NCBI RefSeq assembly: GCF_000340215.1
Contig: NW_006921541.1
Span: forward strand, 3,882,074-3,946,073
Source: Pseudocercospora fijiensis CIRAD86
Taxonomy: Eukaryota > Ascomycota > Dothideomycetes > Mycosphaerellales > Mycosphaerellaceae
DNA: 64,000 nucleotides
Direction: 5' to 3'
Shown here: positions 1 to 12,315 of the stretch, in pieces
Numbering within the stretch: position 1 is the stretch's first letter
Layout: each line of letters opens with the position of its first letter
The notes under the pieces: generated by a model
Databases searched by the model: none
Seen by the model: only the letters and a program-made list of their open reading frames with translations
Told to the model about the DNA's origin: nothing
Made by a program: the position numbers and the translations under genes

Positions 1-2245
1 AAACTCGGTCGAACCGCCGTTACTAGATTGAGTTATCTTAGCGTAGTACGGGTAGGAGATTAGGTTAAGAGCGTAATTAGGGCGGGTAAGGCCGTAGAGG
101 AGCTAGTAGACAGGGTCTCCTCGGCAGATCTACTAGAACCTAGAATAGAAGGCGGTTCGAAGCCAACCCTTGTTCGAGACTCCGTTAACTAAACGCTAAT
201 ACTAAAGGTATATTGCAGCCTCTAGCTTAAACCAGTTAGAGAGGGATATCTTTCCGAAGGGTAGAGAGGCCGCGGCGACTTCGACTTTCTTATTATTACA
301 CTAACTAAAGACGGCCGCTCTATATAGTTTAGTAGAGCCTTTGTCGCTCGTAATGCTATCTAAGGTAACAGTACTATCTCTTGCCTAGGCATCCTAGCTA
401 GCCTTTATTATTACTCCTATACGGGAGAAGGCCTTGCGAATCTTAGTAGCAATCGCTAGGGTAACGCGTTTAACAGTTAAAGGGTTGTATGTCTTGCTCT
501 CGTAACTGTAGGCCTTAGGGAAAAAGCGATATAGTCTAAGGTAGTCGCTAGGGATAGGAGGACGGCGAGTCTTCCGAAACAGGTTAGGTCTCTTAGTTCG
601 AAGGCGGAGTAGGTCGTTCCGGTACTTATATCTAGGGCCACTTAAGGTTTCTATTATCTACTCTCGACCGACCTTTCCTCGAAACCTAACTACTATCCTA
701 AATAGGTAGCGGGTATAAGTATAACAAGGCGGGTAAGGGGCAGTTACAATAAGGGCAATTGCTCTTCCCTACGTAGCGTTATTAGATTTACTATCGTACT
801 GCATTAAAGCACTACGGTCGGCTTCCGAGAATCTATTATAGCTATAGTAGGCTAGGCTGTTTCTAATTTAAGTGTCCTTATCGGGGGTTAGTTCCTTATA
901 GTATACAGTGCCTCCCCGCTTAGGTCCTAAGGCATTAAGGTCGTCGGTTAGGTTCTCCTCGAGGGGTATAGTAAGATCTCTACTCGGCTTATTAAGTCTA
1001 TTCGATCTGCGGGTCCTTCCTAGAGGGGGGATAGGCGTAGTAGTTCGAATTCGACGAGCAGGCGGAGCCCCTAGAGCAAGGCTGTTATTACTACTCCTAC
1101 TACTAGTCCGATCGGGTAGCGAAGAAGAGTTTTCGACTAGGAGATTAGGGCGAGTCGTATTACGTTGTAGAGGCGTATTTTAGCGAGAGCCGATAGGCTA
1201 AGTAGGGCGAGCGGGCGATAGCTACTAGTTATCCTATCTAGCTAGAGGGTCGCTAGCTAGGTTATATACAACTAGTAATCTAATAGGTGTGCTAATTCGC
1301 TTATATATACCTATACGGGATCGAGGGACATTAAGCCCTAGGGTCCTAGAAGTAGTGCCTTTAATGTAGCTACCTAGCGGTCTCGAAAAAGGGCGCCCGT
1401 CGGGAGTAATAGCAATAATAGGAGGGCCTTCGTATTAGCTAATTCGAATACTAACAGCCTTAAGCTTCGCCTTGCTAGCCTCCGATCTCTAAGAGAAGAA
1501 TTTATTCTTACCCTCCTTACGAGTGTCGTCCTCCTTATCTACTACGTAGTCCTTAGTAGTAATAGTAACGGTATTAATATCTACCCGTCCCTGTCTTGCC
1601 CTAAGCGTTCGGCGGTATAGGTAATTGCTTAGGATGCGAAGAATAAGCTAAATTTCGGAAACCTAGCTAGCGTCCTTAAAGTTTGCGTAGTTATTAAGCT
1701 TTCTATCCTTCTATAGCCTAAAGACTCGAGCTATTTCCTTCGCGGTGTTACCTCGGACATTATAGAGGTCTAGGTAGTTCCTAAAGAATGTAGGACTATT
1801 AGTAATATCGTTCTTACGGCGATCTTCCGTAGCCTTCCTACGAGTAGCGGCGGCTTATAGGGTAGCAAATTCGTTACCTATATACTACTCGAGGGCCTAT
1901 ACTATAGTAGATCCTCGGGTACGAAGAATATCTCCTATTTCTTTCGGTAGTCCTTTAAAGAGCGCCTCCTTAAGCCGATAATAGGTTAGCTCGGTGCCTT
2001 TAATAAAGTTGTTAACGCTTCCTAGGTTGTCGTAGATTATATCTACTTTAGTTTAGCGGGATAGGTTAGCGGATTAAAGATATTGCACCTATTCGAGTAG
2101 GGTATTGTAATTGCTTAGTCGCTAGTCGGAAGGAAGGTAGGAAATGCCGCTATAGGCTACGCTCGTAATAAGGTCTCGACTAGAGGCTTCTATTATTGCG
2201 CGCTTACGAGGCGGTAGAGGGGGTTTTACGTATCGGGTCGCGTAG
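1..2245 (-). pseudogene. Third coding module of Gypsy A, unknown protein, RIP-degraded
   Basis: Downstream of pol on the minus strand, one frame can be followed from about 2,245 to about 890 with only TAG/TAA interruptions. Further coding-like sequence continues to the window edge. The N-terminal part contains a stretch around LKEALFKGLPKEIGDIL (about 1,990-1,940) that reminds me of Gag capsid helices, followed by a charged Lys/Arg/Asp segment. I do not recognise a defined domain. It occupies the same place as the extra ORF of Gypsy B (51,750-54,600), but I see no clear similarity between the two. It could be a displaced gag, an accessory ORF, or part of another inserted element; the (CTAG)n spacer at 2,712 argues for membership of A. 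Confidence 0.45.
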
Positions 2246-3229
2246 AGGAGGTAGGGGTTTGTCGGTCTTTAATAGTTAATTAAGGAGGGTAGTGTTTGCT
2301 ATAAGCGCCTATCGCTTTGTCGAGGGAAGGGCGGTGCAGGTATGTTTGTTTATAAAGAAGTTTAGGCGCGAGAAAGATCGCCTTTTTATCGTAGTAAGGG
2401 CGCGGGTACGCGGGAAGGGACGGGAGGCACCTACCTTACGCGTATACGCGCGTTTGTATATAAATCCGAAAGTAAGGCATATGTCCTAAAGGAAGTAAAG
2501 GGTTAGTAGCGGGTAGCGGCGACATTTCTAAAGGCCTAGGTAATTCGCGTAGTAGCGAGATTCGAGGGCGTAGGACTAGAGCACTTAGATCTAGGGAGTT
2601 AAGTATTATATAGTACACTAACCCCTCCGCTTCAACCCCTACCGCATTAAGGCATAGTAACAAGGGCTCCTCCGGGCAGTATAGGGGTAGTAGTAGTAGT
2701 CGCAATATATCCTAGCTAGCTAGCTACTATAGGCGGGAGCTCCCGGGATTCTTAGAAATCTCGATATGTCGGCCGGCGTAGGCTATAGAAATAATACAAA
2801 GGAAAGGGTTTTAAATAAAGGAAATTTTTAAGGTTAGGTAAGGTTTTCCTAGGCTTACTCCGTAGGGTAGGCTTCGGTTTTAGTAAGCTAGGCGCGACGT
2901 AGAGCTTCTAGTAGGTCCCTTTTTGCCGAGTTAAAATTATTCACTCGCTCTACGGGTAGGCAGGTACTTAGACTACCCCGGGGAGCAGGTCTAGGGATAT
3001 TATTAAGGATAGGGGCTCCTTACTAAAGCCCCTACCCTCGTCGGTAGTAGTATAAAGGAAAAGAGGCAACGATAGGGCTCTAGTAGTAGTACTCTATCCG
3101 GCTACTAATATACAAAGGGACAATCGATCCTAGTATACGTCGATAATCCGTTTAAATACGCGAATAAGGGTACTAGCGAGTAAAAAATTCGGTGTAAAGC
3201 GAGTAAATAGGAGCAAAAGGGGAGGCTAT
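2246..3229 (-). other. Spacer between Gypsy A pol and the third module
   Basis: There is no convincing reading frame here. The stretch holds the 2,712 (CTAG)n palindrome, a GC-rich part near 2,730-2,790 (CGGGAGCTCCCG self-complementary) and A-rich runs around 2,800-2,840. Short ATG-started open frames in it look accidental. Confidence 0.5.
2712..2726. repeat. (CTAG)n palindrome between pol and third module of Gypsy A
   Basis: CTAGCTAGCTAGCTA is fully self-complementary. The same motif occurs at 7,763 and 11,432, in each case at a joint between coding modules of element A. Confidence 0.8.
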
Positions 3230-6200
3230 ACGCGAGTAGTTATAGGTTTATCGGGCCTACTAAGGTAGTAGTAGTCTATTTTCGTTGTATTCTATAGCCT
3301 ACTCCGCTTCTAAGGGTTCGTTAAAAGCTCCGGGGTTTAAGCCTAGGCCCTTAGAGTTAGCGGTGCCGCGGAGCTCCTCTTGTTCAATCTAGGTAAGCCG
3401 AAGCCTGTCTCGTATTCTTATTAAGGACAGCCTATATTCGTTGTCTCCCTAGTTCGTAATGTTGTCTATAGCCTCCTAGGCGAGAAATCTAATGCCTCGC
3501 CGCCTATATAGGTTAGTATATACTAGGGCAGTAAGGCTAGTCTCTACTAGGGCCTTAAGGAGATATAGGTTGTGTTCGAACTTTAATATGTTTATCTCGT
3601 CGTAGACCTAGACTCTTTAGGTCGTCTACTAGCTAGGGTCTCGCTATAGTGCTAGTCGAAAGCTAGGGTCCTAGGTAAGCCTCGGAAGAGCGCTAACGTA
3701 GTAGGCTTATTCGTATAGATCCTGCCTTCTATATAGAATTACTATCTAGCCGAATCTATAGTATTAAGCTAAAGGCTAGGTTACCCCTCCCTAGGTAAAT
3801 AGGGCTAGGTAGTTGAAAGCTAGAAAACTATTAGGTTCGGTCGAGCTATTAAAGAAGAGATAGTCATTCGAGTAATCTTCTATAAGGGGTATACTAAGAA
3901 GGTCCCGTATTAGGTTGTTAATCTAAGAGATAGGATTAACTTTAGGGTCGACTCGGTATATAGCTATAGTATAGGCTTAAAAGGCTCGCCTTTGCTCCTC
4001 CCTAGGAAGGGATATAATCGTATAGACGTCTATATCCCTTTCTTTACCGGACTTAGTATTAGACTAGCTATCGTCCCTAGACTCGGAGGACTTAGACTAG
4101 CTATCTCTATCTACCTCGACTTCTTTATTAACAAGTTCGTTGTTCGTCGTAGTAGCGTTTTTACCCGAGATCCGGTTAGGTCGGAATAGAGGTACTTCCT
4201 TTAGTCGATCGCGTAGAAAGGTAATAGCTAGATTAGCCCTATCGAGTTCTATAAGGTAGTACGAGGTCCTAGAGGTAGTAATCCCTGTAATACGAAAAGG
4301 GCCCTTCTAGCGAAAGGCAAGCTTACTAGACCTCGAGTGCTCGATTTCGCTCCTAGTAATAAGTATAAGGGACCTAATCTTAAGGGGAGCGTTAGATACT
4401 ACTCCCTTTTCGTCGTACTAGCGAGTATTCTCCTCGCGAGTCCTCTTTAGCCGAAGGGCCGCCTCTTCGTTATCGTTAGGCATATATACTAGTTATTAAG
4501 TACGGTATATAAGTAGCGAGGTAGTGTCGCGTATAGTATCCTAATCAACTTTTTAGAAGGTTCGGTAGACATTCTCGATAGGAAGGATAACGTCGGCCCC
4601 TCTATATATAACTTTAGTAGGCGTTTTTCTAGTCGTTCGTCGGTATATCGTTCGGTCGGCCTATAAGACAGGTAGGACGTGTTTTCTCTAACTATTTATA
4701 GTACCGTTCGTTAGTTTAGAAAGGGTAGCTAGGATAGGTCGGTTTCTAACCTCGATTTAACTATTTGCCTTCGGGTAGTATAGGGAAATCCGTACCCGGT
4801 ATATAGCTATTCGCTTAAGCAATTCCTTAGTGTCCTTCCGATTCTTAGATCCGTTGTCTATAACGAATTTATCCGGACAGCTATGTCGGCAATAGACCTC
4901 TTCGTATAGGAACTTAGCTATTTGCTATATACTAACCGACTTACCTAAGCAATTGAATATCCTCCCCTCTACCTAGCCGCTAACAACCTTACGCGCTAAG
5001 GCAATAGACCCCTTATTGTCGATATAAAGCATATTAGCAACCTAGCGACGGCTAACAACTCGAATATAGGTAGGGTAAAGCGTCCTAGTAATCTTGTATC
5101 CTTCTCGCATCCGGTATATACGATAGGACCGAACCTATATAGCGATTTAGGACTACATTCTATACTAGAAGTATCTTTTCGAGGCTAGATAGTATACTGC
5201 CTCCCGGCCTTTATAGCTATAATCCTCGTAAAGTAATTAGATAATTTCCTCCCTAGCCTTTTCGCTATTAATTACTCGTTAAAGGGGACAATTCGGATAA
5301 CGCTAGTAGAAAAGGAGCCGATCCTTAACAATGTACTTCTAGGTAGTACGTCGAACCCTTCGGGCTTCGCTTCGAGAGATGCCTTACGGAAAGCGAAGGG
5401 TCGATTTAAAGTATCCGATAAGAAGCGATTCTCGAGACTAGTATTCGTCCTCGTTAAGGAAACTAGACTTAGCTAAGGGATCGACAGGCTTAGACTATAC
5501 TATACTATAAAAGAAGTCGTTGTCGATTATATTATCGTCGTCGACCTAGTTATCTCGTTCGACGATGTCCTCTTTAGTAGGGTTACGACGGGATAGACTA
5601 TTAGCCGTAGAGTGTTTTCGCCCGGGGACATACTTAACTTCGAAGTCGAATAGTCGGATCTAGGCTACCTAGCGAGCTATTATAGAGTTAGGGAGGTCCG
5701 AGGCGGATTTGTTAAGCTAGTAGATAAGGGTAGTAGCATCGATTTCGATCCGAAAGTACTACCTAACGAGATACTTCTTAAACTTCTTTAGCAGTTTAAG
5801 TACGGTAAGGCACTCTCGTTTGCTAGCATTATATTAGGCTTTACTTTCGGTCTAAAGGCCGCTTTCGTACCGAATAGGGTAACGCTTCTTTATATTGTCC
5901 CTTTCGCACTAGTTTAGGCTACTACTATATCCGGATCTACTCGCGTCTAATAGAAGGATAATTAACCTAGTACCCTTAGTATAATCGATCGAGATAAGAG
6001 TAGGGGTAGTAGTTAGCGCAGCCTTTAAGGTATCTATAGCGACTTGCTAATCCGGTCCCTATAAGAATTCGATATCGGCCTTTAGGAGGTAGAAGAGTAG
6101 TCTTACTATTATTACGAAGCCCTCGATCTAGATACGGTAGTAGATACAAACCCTAAGGAAGGCCCGTACGCTAGACTAGTTCTTAGGTATTAGCTATACG

Positions 6201-7660
6201 ACAATCTTTGCAACTTTCTCTATATTAGGGTATCTTCCGGAAATATTAACAACGTAGCCGACATATTTTAGCTTTTTATAGAGGAACTAAGATTTTAGAC
6301 CTAAAATAGTACACCTAGTACGCTTAATGTCTATAAGAACACTATCTATCTATTAAATATGCTTAGTAACGAATCTTCTTAGGCTAGGTTCGACCTCTTT
6401 ATTATTATATCGGGTCTTCGGGCCCTTAATACTAATGTCGTCGACAAACGGCCTCGTACGGTAGGAAATATAGTTAAAAAGGATTCTTGTTACTACTCGG
6501 ATAAACTAGGCAACGGAGTTTGTCGCTCCTTGCGGAAGGGTAGTTATTCGTATAAGGCTAAGCGGGGTATTAAAGGCAGTTATATCTCGATCGGCCTCGT
6601 AAAGCGGGACTTAGTCGTATCCGGAAAAGAAATCGATTAGGGACGAGACAGTATAGTTAGCAAAATCCTCGGTAAAGCTATTAGTATTAGGAGGAAGGTT
6701 TCCGTCCCGCATTATATAGCGGTTTAGCTCTATAGTAGCGTTAATTAGGCGATATTTCTTAGTTCCTTTCTTCTAGACTAAGAACTATAGGTTCTAGTAT
6801 ACTCCTTTACTAACTTTAAGCACCCTATTCGCAATTCGTTCTCGGATTATTTCTTCTATAATGTTTACTAGGCTAGGCTAGAGGCGGAAGGTTGGTTTTC
6901 TCTAGGGCTTATAAGGAATTGTTCGGATCCGTTAGGGAGGTACTATATCCGCGTCGACTCTTCTAATTTCGGTAAAGCTCTAGGTAAGGGCTTTTTCCCT
7001 ATTATAAAGCATTTTATAGAACAGATCTAGCTCCTTAGGAAGAAGTTCTATTCTAATAAGAAGCTTTGCTTTCCTTTCCTTAGTTAGGCGCGAGCTACGT
7101 AGTATATCTAAGAACTTCTTAATTAGGTACTTCTAGTTATATAGTCCGGTTCTAGGCGGAAGCAACGCTTCTCGAGCAAGCCGTTTCTTTTTCTAGTAAG
7201 GGTTACTACCGGTCGTTACACTCCCGGTTATCGCAGTACTAGCTTCTATAGGTCTTACTTTGTCTGCCTTTTTCTTATATATACTATAAACTCCGACTAT
7301 ACGGCTAGTATCCGAATCTTCCTTAAGCATCCTCTTAATAGATAGTAGCTAGGTAGGGAACCTTCGAAAGCTCTAAAACCTATAGTGCCGCTTATGCTAG
7401 TTATAAAATCTGTTCGCCTCCGACTGTTAAAGGATTGTCGCCTAGTCGTTACGAGTTGTAGGCTCGAGAATCGCCTCCGTACGCCCGAGCCGGGCAAGGC
7501 TGTTCGTCGGGTATAGCTAGGAAGAATCTTCGAGAAAGGACTAACGTTATATAGCTAGGACCGATACGTCGTCGTATACCCGCTCCTAGATATAGTGCCT
7601 AGCTAGGCGGCTTTTGTATAGAGTGCTACTAGAAGGCAATTACGGGGACGCGGGAATGCC
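3230..7660 (-). pseudogene. pol: Gypsy A pol: RT, RNase H, integrase and C-terminal extension
   Basis: Minus-strand reading gives a Gypsy reverse transcriptase: PWFLVxKKGTKKYRLINAT near 6,800-6,720, then the catalytic PFVDDISIKGP near 6,450-6,418, a VDD variant of the usual YxDD box. RNase H follows toward 5,600. Integrase is read near 5,000-4,570, with MLYIDNKGSIALA, then FVIDNGSKNRKDTKE and SLYYPKANS, matching the D,D,E core. A further 300 or so codons (about 4,150-3,230) form a C-terminal extension without a motif I recognise. Frames break several times and dozens of TAG/TAA stops are present, so it cannot be functional as it stands. The RT box is close to that of Gypsy B (PFLDDIGIKGP), so A and B are related families. 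Confidence 0.85.
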
Positions 7661-7762
7661 GGGGCCGCCGGGAATACCGAGACAAGCCGGGGCTAGTCTA
7701 AGCGAGGTCGGAAAAGGTAGTAGGAGCGGGGGCGGGCCGGCTACTAGACTAATTAATATACC

Positions 7763-7778
7763 CTAGCTAGCTAGCTAG
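7763..7778. repeat. (CTAG)4 palindrome between gag-protease and pol of Gypsy A
   Basis: CTAGCTAGCTAGCTAG is flanked by inverted TATACCCTAG / CTAGTATACCCTAGGG sequence, so the RNA could fold into a longer hairpin. It marks the gag/pol boundary. Confidence 0.8.
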
Positions 7779-7799
7779 TATACCCTAGGGTTACTATCC

Positions 7800-10700
7800 T
7801 TTTTACTATATAGCCTCGCAATAACATTTCTTATTAAACAATAGGTCGTAACGGTACGTATAATATCCCTACCTAGCAGTTTCGAAAAAGGGGCGGACTC
7901 GACGCTAGTTTCTCGTCTACTACCTAGTTTTTTAACTACTAGGTATTATTACGACTAAGGAGCTCCTTAAGTAGGATACAATTCTTAGAGCTAGTAAGGG
8001 TAGTAAAGGTAGTAGAGCGGCCCCCGCGCGTAGAAATAGTTCCTTCCTAGGAGCCGTCGTCTATATTTCGAGCGATAAGGCGGTTCTTACGAGCCTACGG
8101 GCGACTAAGAATAATAGGGAGGTCGTTATCCCCTAGGGGTATAATAAGGAAGTCGGTTTCATACTCGATATTAAAGGTAGAGATAGGAACGGAAGTGCTA
8201 ATACCGATAAATTTAGCTCTTCCTCTAGCTCCTCGTATATTTAGAATAAGACCCTTTAACAGAGCAAGGCTAGCTCGCTATAGGAACTTCGCGTTTAGTA
8301 TATTCCCCTCGGAGCCTTTATTAATAAGAGCGCGGATCTTAAGGCACCTGTTAATAGTAATAGTAATATACGGACTAGGAATAAGGGCGAAGTTATCGTC
8401 GACTAATAAGAGGCGAATCTAGCTAGGGTCGATATAGAGTATCTCGTTAGGCAGAGTATCTACTCCGGATAAAATAACCTATACTACGCAGCAGTTAAGT
8501 CTGTTCCTCCGGCTAATCGAATTAGGGTCCCGAATAACCTCTTCGTTAGCGGCCTCGTCTTCCTCGTAGCTTTCTTCCTCGTCGAGGCTAGTAAAGAATT
8601 CCCAGGCGGAGGTAAGGACTAGAATAGGGTAGTCTTTAGGCCGCCTAGGTCTACCTTTCCTAGCAGCTAAGGTAGCTACCCTACCTGCTATTTCTATAAT
8701 CTAGTAGGGGATCTTATCGGTTTTATCCTTTTCTAGCTCCCGAATCCTTATAGCAAGCGCGTTATCGTTTAGCTAGCGTATAACGAGCTTTTAATACTCC
8801 GGAATATAGGCGAGGGCCTTAGCATTGCTAAGCTATATACCGTTCCTACTAAGGAATTTCTTTACCTAAAAGTCGGGGTCCTTATAGTGTTTCTAAAGAT
8901 TCTTTATAATATTAGTTATCTTAGGCTCTTTTCGCGTAGCTCTCTACCGGCTCGGAGGGTTTACCCCCTTCGATAGTTCTTTAGCGGTAGGCTTCGGGGT
9001 AGGCGGTAGTACGTTATCTATTTCCTAATTACTATCCTTAGGTAGGCTAGCGTTACTATTTAAGGATTTAGTAGTAGGCTGCCTATAGGTACTAGAAGGG
9101 CTAGTAGTAGGGGTTTTACGACTAACCGTTTCCTTAGACTAGGCTCTTGCTCTTAGAGGTAGTAGGCTCGGGGACCTTTAAGTAGTTCTTCGAGGCTAGG
9201 TTTGTTTACGAATTGCTTCTTCTACCTCGCGAACGCTAAGCCCTTAAACTACGTTGCGAATGCCCTTAGTCTTCGTAGCACCTTTCTACTTAGTAGTAGC
9301 TTTCCGGATCCGATTTGTATCGGCAATAGCGGTAACGGGAAGACTATTCCTAAGCGGTACATCCTAGCTACGAGTATAGGCAAGGGTATCTACAACTATA
9401 GCCGCCTCGTAGTCGCTAAAATCTAGCTCTTTATCGGCCTCCTCGACTATACCTAGATCGTAGGGCCTTTAGTATAGCATAACCCGCCTAGTAGTAGTAG
9501 GGGCAGTAGTAGGGGTAGGAAGGCCGTTTCGAGTATCGTTTAAAGCGATCCCTTTATAGGGATTTCCCGGAGACCTTAAAGGTAGAGGGGGAAGAGTAGA
9601 AGGAATTATCGGAGCTAGGGCTCGAGGGGTCGGAACTCGAGGGCCTAGTTAAGCTATAGCACTAGGGGCTGCAGTTCGCCTTAGTTGCTAAGAAGGATAG
9701 TTAAATTGTTTTCGAAGGGCTTCTATTCTAAATTTAGGTAGGAAAACAATCTCCTACTAGTAATAGGCCTCGAGGAGAGGAAGTATAATAGCGAGCTTTA
9801 GGAAAGTAGGACTATTACGGAAGCGGAATAGGGTAGCGTATAGTATACCTAGGGGCCCGAAGTACTACGCACGGTCCCGAATATAGCAGAACCCTTAATC
9901 TTGTATATACCGGTAGGGCCTACAGTTTAGACGAAGGTAGCCTTTAGCTCCGTAATAGTAATAGCGACCCTCTATACTAGGGATAGATTGAAAGGCAAAG
10001 GCATCGAAGGTTAGCCCTTATATAAACTAGTTATTATATATCTAAGTTGTAGGGGTATTGTCGCTCTAAAGGGGGTAGAGGCGCTATAGGGTATACGAAT
10101 CGGTATTAGTATTAACCGGACCTATAGCAGGGCCCCTCTAATTGTCTCGGGAGAGGACGTAAAGTTTTAGTTCTTAGAACTACTTAATAAGGTCGTCGAT
10201 ACCGGGGTCCGTAACTAGCTTAAGGGCTACCCCCTATCGCTAGACATCTAAGGTAGGGCGTGTACTTAGTATTCTTTTCTTAACTATCTCTCGTAGCTCT
10301 TTCAAATAGCTACTGTCGTTACTAGTAAGGAGCGAGAAGCCCTATCGGCTACGAGCTAGGTCGTACCTAGTACGATAAATCTGTTCGAAGTCGGTATAGG
10401 ATTCCTTATCGTAAGGGTAGATACTACATTTTTCGTAGATCCGAGGTATAATAGTAGGCATAGAACCTCCTAAGCCCTTTAGAAACAGACGGCTCCTCGT
10501 AACATTGTTAAGAAGCCTCCTTAGTATCCCTTTAGCGATACTATAGAAGTCCTAGCAAAAGCAAAGGGCATCACTCTTAGCTGTTTGTCTAGTATATAGC
10601 TACTTAAGGTACTCGCGGGAGTTTAGCCGAACCGCGATATCCTAGTTAGCAAACTCGCGCTTAAACTTCTTTAAGAAGGCTTCCTACGTAAGAGGCTTAC

Positions 10701-11290
10701 TACCTAGGAGCCGAGTAACTCGGGGTCGGATGCTAGTTTTACAATTAGCTATAAGGAGCTTTACCGTAGTAGCCGTTTCGGCCCTTAGATAGTATCGCTT
10801 AAGGATAGTAGAAAACCTTTTAACAAAGTTAGTAGCGTTTTCTCTAGTAAAGAGGGGGTTTTTAACGGTCCCTAAGAGGGGCATCTGCGGCTTTAAGTCC
10901 GAGAAGGCCTAAAGAAGACCTTAGAGAAGTTAAGGGGATAGCCCTCCGGTTGCCTAGACAAGCTACTAGGGAACTTCTCGAGTACTACCCTCCTAGGTAG
11001 TGCCTCCTTAAGTCGCTTCTCTATTTTCTATACTAGTATCCTTATCGCTTCCCGAGGCCGTAGTCCTCTTAGCATCCGAGTTAGTATCGAGGTAGTTGCG
11101 AATAAAGTTTAGAGGTAGGTCTCGGTAGGTACCGGCATTAGAGGGGGCCTATAAAGGCGGCTCCGCCGGGGTAGGGTTGTTATTGTTTTCTTAGGAGCTT
11201 ATTTCGTCGATAGAACAAACAATTTATAGAAGACGATAAACGATTAGAATAAATAGAAAGGATATAGTATCGATAAAATTAGACAAGTTG
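7800..11290 (-). pseudogene. gag: Gypsy A gag with protease-like C-terminus
   Basis: The minus strand encodes a Gag-like protein. The clearest part is 10,884-10,400, with PLFTRENATNFVKRFSTILKRYY followed by helical sequence typical of Ty3/Gypsy capsid. A Cys-rich segment follows near 9,920-9,870 (CRPYRYIQD then GFCYIRD) that may be a decayed zinc knuckle. The downstream part (about 8,200-7,900) reads ETDFLIIPLGDNDLPIILS, resembling a retropepsin C-terminal half and the corresponding region of B and B'. In-frame stops are TAG/TAA at RIP-type positions. One 66-codon piece (10,684-10,884) remains open by chance. Confidence 0.75.
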
Positions 11291-11431
11291 CTAGGTATAC
11301 TTAAGGTAAGGAGGGAGCGTAGACGGGCTATAGCGTACTTTATAGTACGTATCGCGTCTGTATCCTCGAAGCAAGGGGAGGGTAGGCGGTAGTCCGTATA
11401 TATATAGAATAAAGGGGGCGGCGAATGTTAC

Positions 11432-11447
11432 CTAGCTAGCTAGCTAG
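11432..11447. repeat. (CTAG)4 palindrome upstream of Gypsy A gag
   Basis: CTAGCTAGCTAGCTAG lies between the leader and gag on the minus strand. It is the third copy of the spacer motif in this element. Confidence 0.8.
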
Positions 11448-11965
11448 CATACCTACTATACCCGTTCTAGGCCCCCTTTGTTCCTCTCTTATTAATTTCT
11501 ATTAACTCGCAGTATGCCGATTACGGCACCGCGGAAGGGTCGTAATAGCCCGGAAGGAGGTTTTAAGTTAGGCTCGCGCCGATTAGTAGAAGGGATAGGG
11601 GGCTGTCGACTTTTTAGGGTTCTTCGTATCCCTATCTCTAGTTTCTTATAGCGGGCTCTTAGGTTTCTTTCTATATAGGTCGTTTCTTATAAGGTCCCGC
11701 CTACTATAGACAGGTAGGGAGTCGTAACATTCGTAAACAGTGTTTCCTTTTGCTTTAAGTCGGTAACGGTATTCCTTTTGCTTTAAGTCGGTAACGGTTT
11801 ATTAGTAGTAGGACGTCTCGATACTACTAAGGTCTCTTTAGCGGTAGTATTATATTAGTAGTGTAGTCCTCGCTCTAGGCGAAGGCTATAAACGTTTCTT
11901 CTTAACTATATACATACCTGTACCTTTAAATAAATAAAGATAGCCCTACCTTCGGCTCTAGAAAA
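11448..11965 (-). other. Gypsy A leader with primer-binding site and 28-bp direct repeat
   Basis: This is the untranslated leader between the LTR and gag. CCTTCGGCTCTA at 11,949-11,960 reads TAGAGCCGAAGG on the minus strand. Restoring RIP (TAG from TGG) gives TGGAGCCGAAGG, a normal primer-binding site starting with TGG. The same site follows the LTR of B and B'. A perfect 27-base sequence is repeated at 11,744-11,770 and 11,772-11,798 (TTTTGCTTTAAGTCGGTAAC core). CA and TG survive better here than in the coding parts. Confidence 0.65.
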
Positions 11966-12315
11966 TGTAGGCGGGACGAGTAGGTCGTAGGTAGAGGTAT
12001 ATATATAGGGAACTGTATACTGTAGGCCTAGTACTTAGTAGACTGCGAGGGGTCGGCGTAGCATTATATACTTCGAAGGAAAGGGGTTATAAATATTAAA
12101 GAGAAGAGAACGGCCGCAGGAAAGGCTACATTGCAGCTAGATTAGGTACATTTCCTATAGCCTTCTTGCTGTGTGTTATCGTAGCTATGTCTCCTTATAT
12201 TGCGTGTATATATATGTTTCGATTATAAAGGTAGGTATGTGTGTTCTAAGGTATAAAAACAGAGGAAGAGGGTACAAGTAGGCATACCTATACTAAGCCG
12301 GGTTTCCCTACTACA
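11966..12315 (-). repeat. 5' LTR of Gypsy A, 350 bp
   Basis: On the minus strand it begins TGTAGTAGGG and ends CCCGCCTACA. It therefore has the TG...CA ends and a 5-bp terminal inverted repeat (TGTAG/CTACA). A TATA-like TTTTTATACC lies about 60 bases into the LTR. The primer-binding site follows after a 5-base gap. The second LTR is not in the window, so the boundaries rest on the ends and the primer site only. Confidence 0.7.

Larger units (their letters stand above)
1..12315 (-). mobile_element. Gypsy-type LTR retrotransposon A, RIP-degraded, 3' end outside window
   Basis: Read on the minus strand, the order is LTR (12,315-11,966), primer-binding site, leader, gag with protease, pol (RT, RNase H, integrase, C-terminal extension) and a third coding module that runs off the left edge. 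The order RT-RNase H-integrase is that of Ty3/Gypsy elements. Stops are nearly all TAG/TAA from CpA-to-TpA changes. A 15-16 bp (CTAG)n palindrome separates the modules at 11,432, 7,763 and 2,712. The 3' LTR must lie beyond position 1, so the element is at least 12.3 kb, long for a fungal Gypsy. It abuts a LINE fragment on its right, probably as a nested insertion. Confidence 0.85.

Noticed and set aside
908..1183. Open frame of 91 codons on the plus strand, Arg/Leu-rich
   Set aside because: It runs antisense to the third module of Gypsy A, has a composition typical of antisense frames in RIP-mutated DNA, and no domain.
2292..2705. Short ATG-started open frames on both strands
   Set aside because: They overlap each other in the spacer between Gypsy A modules and show no conserved features.
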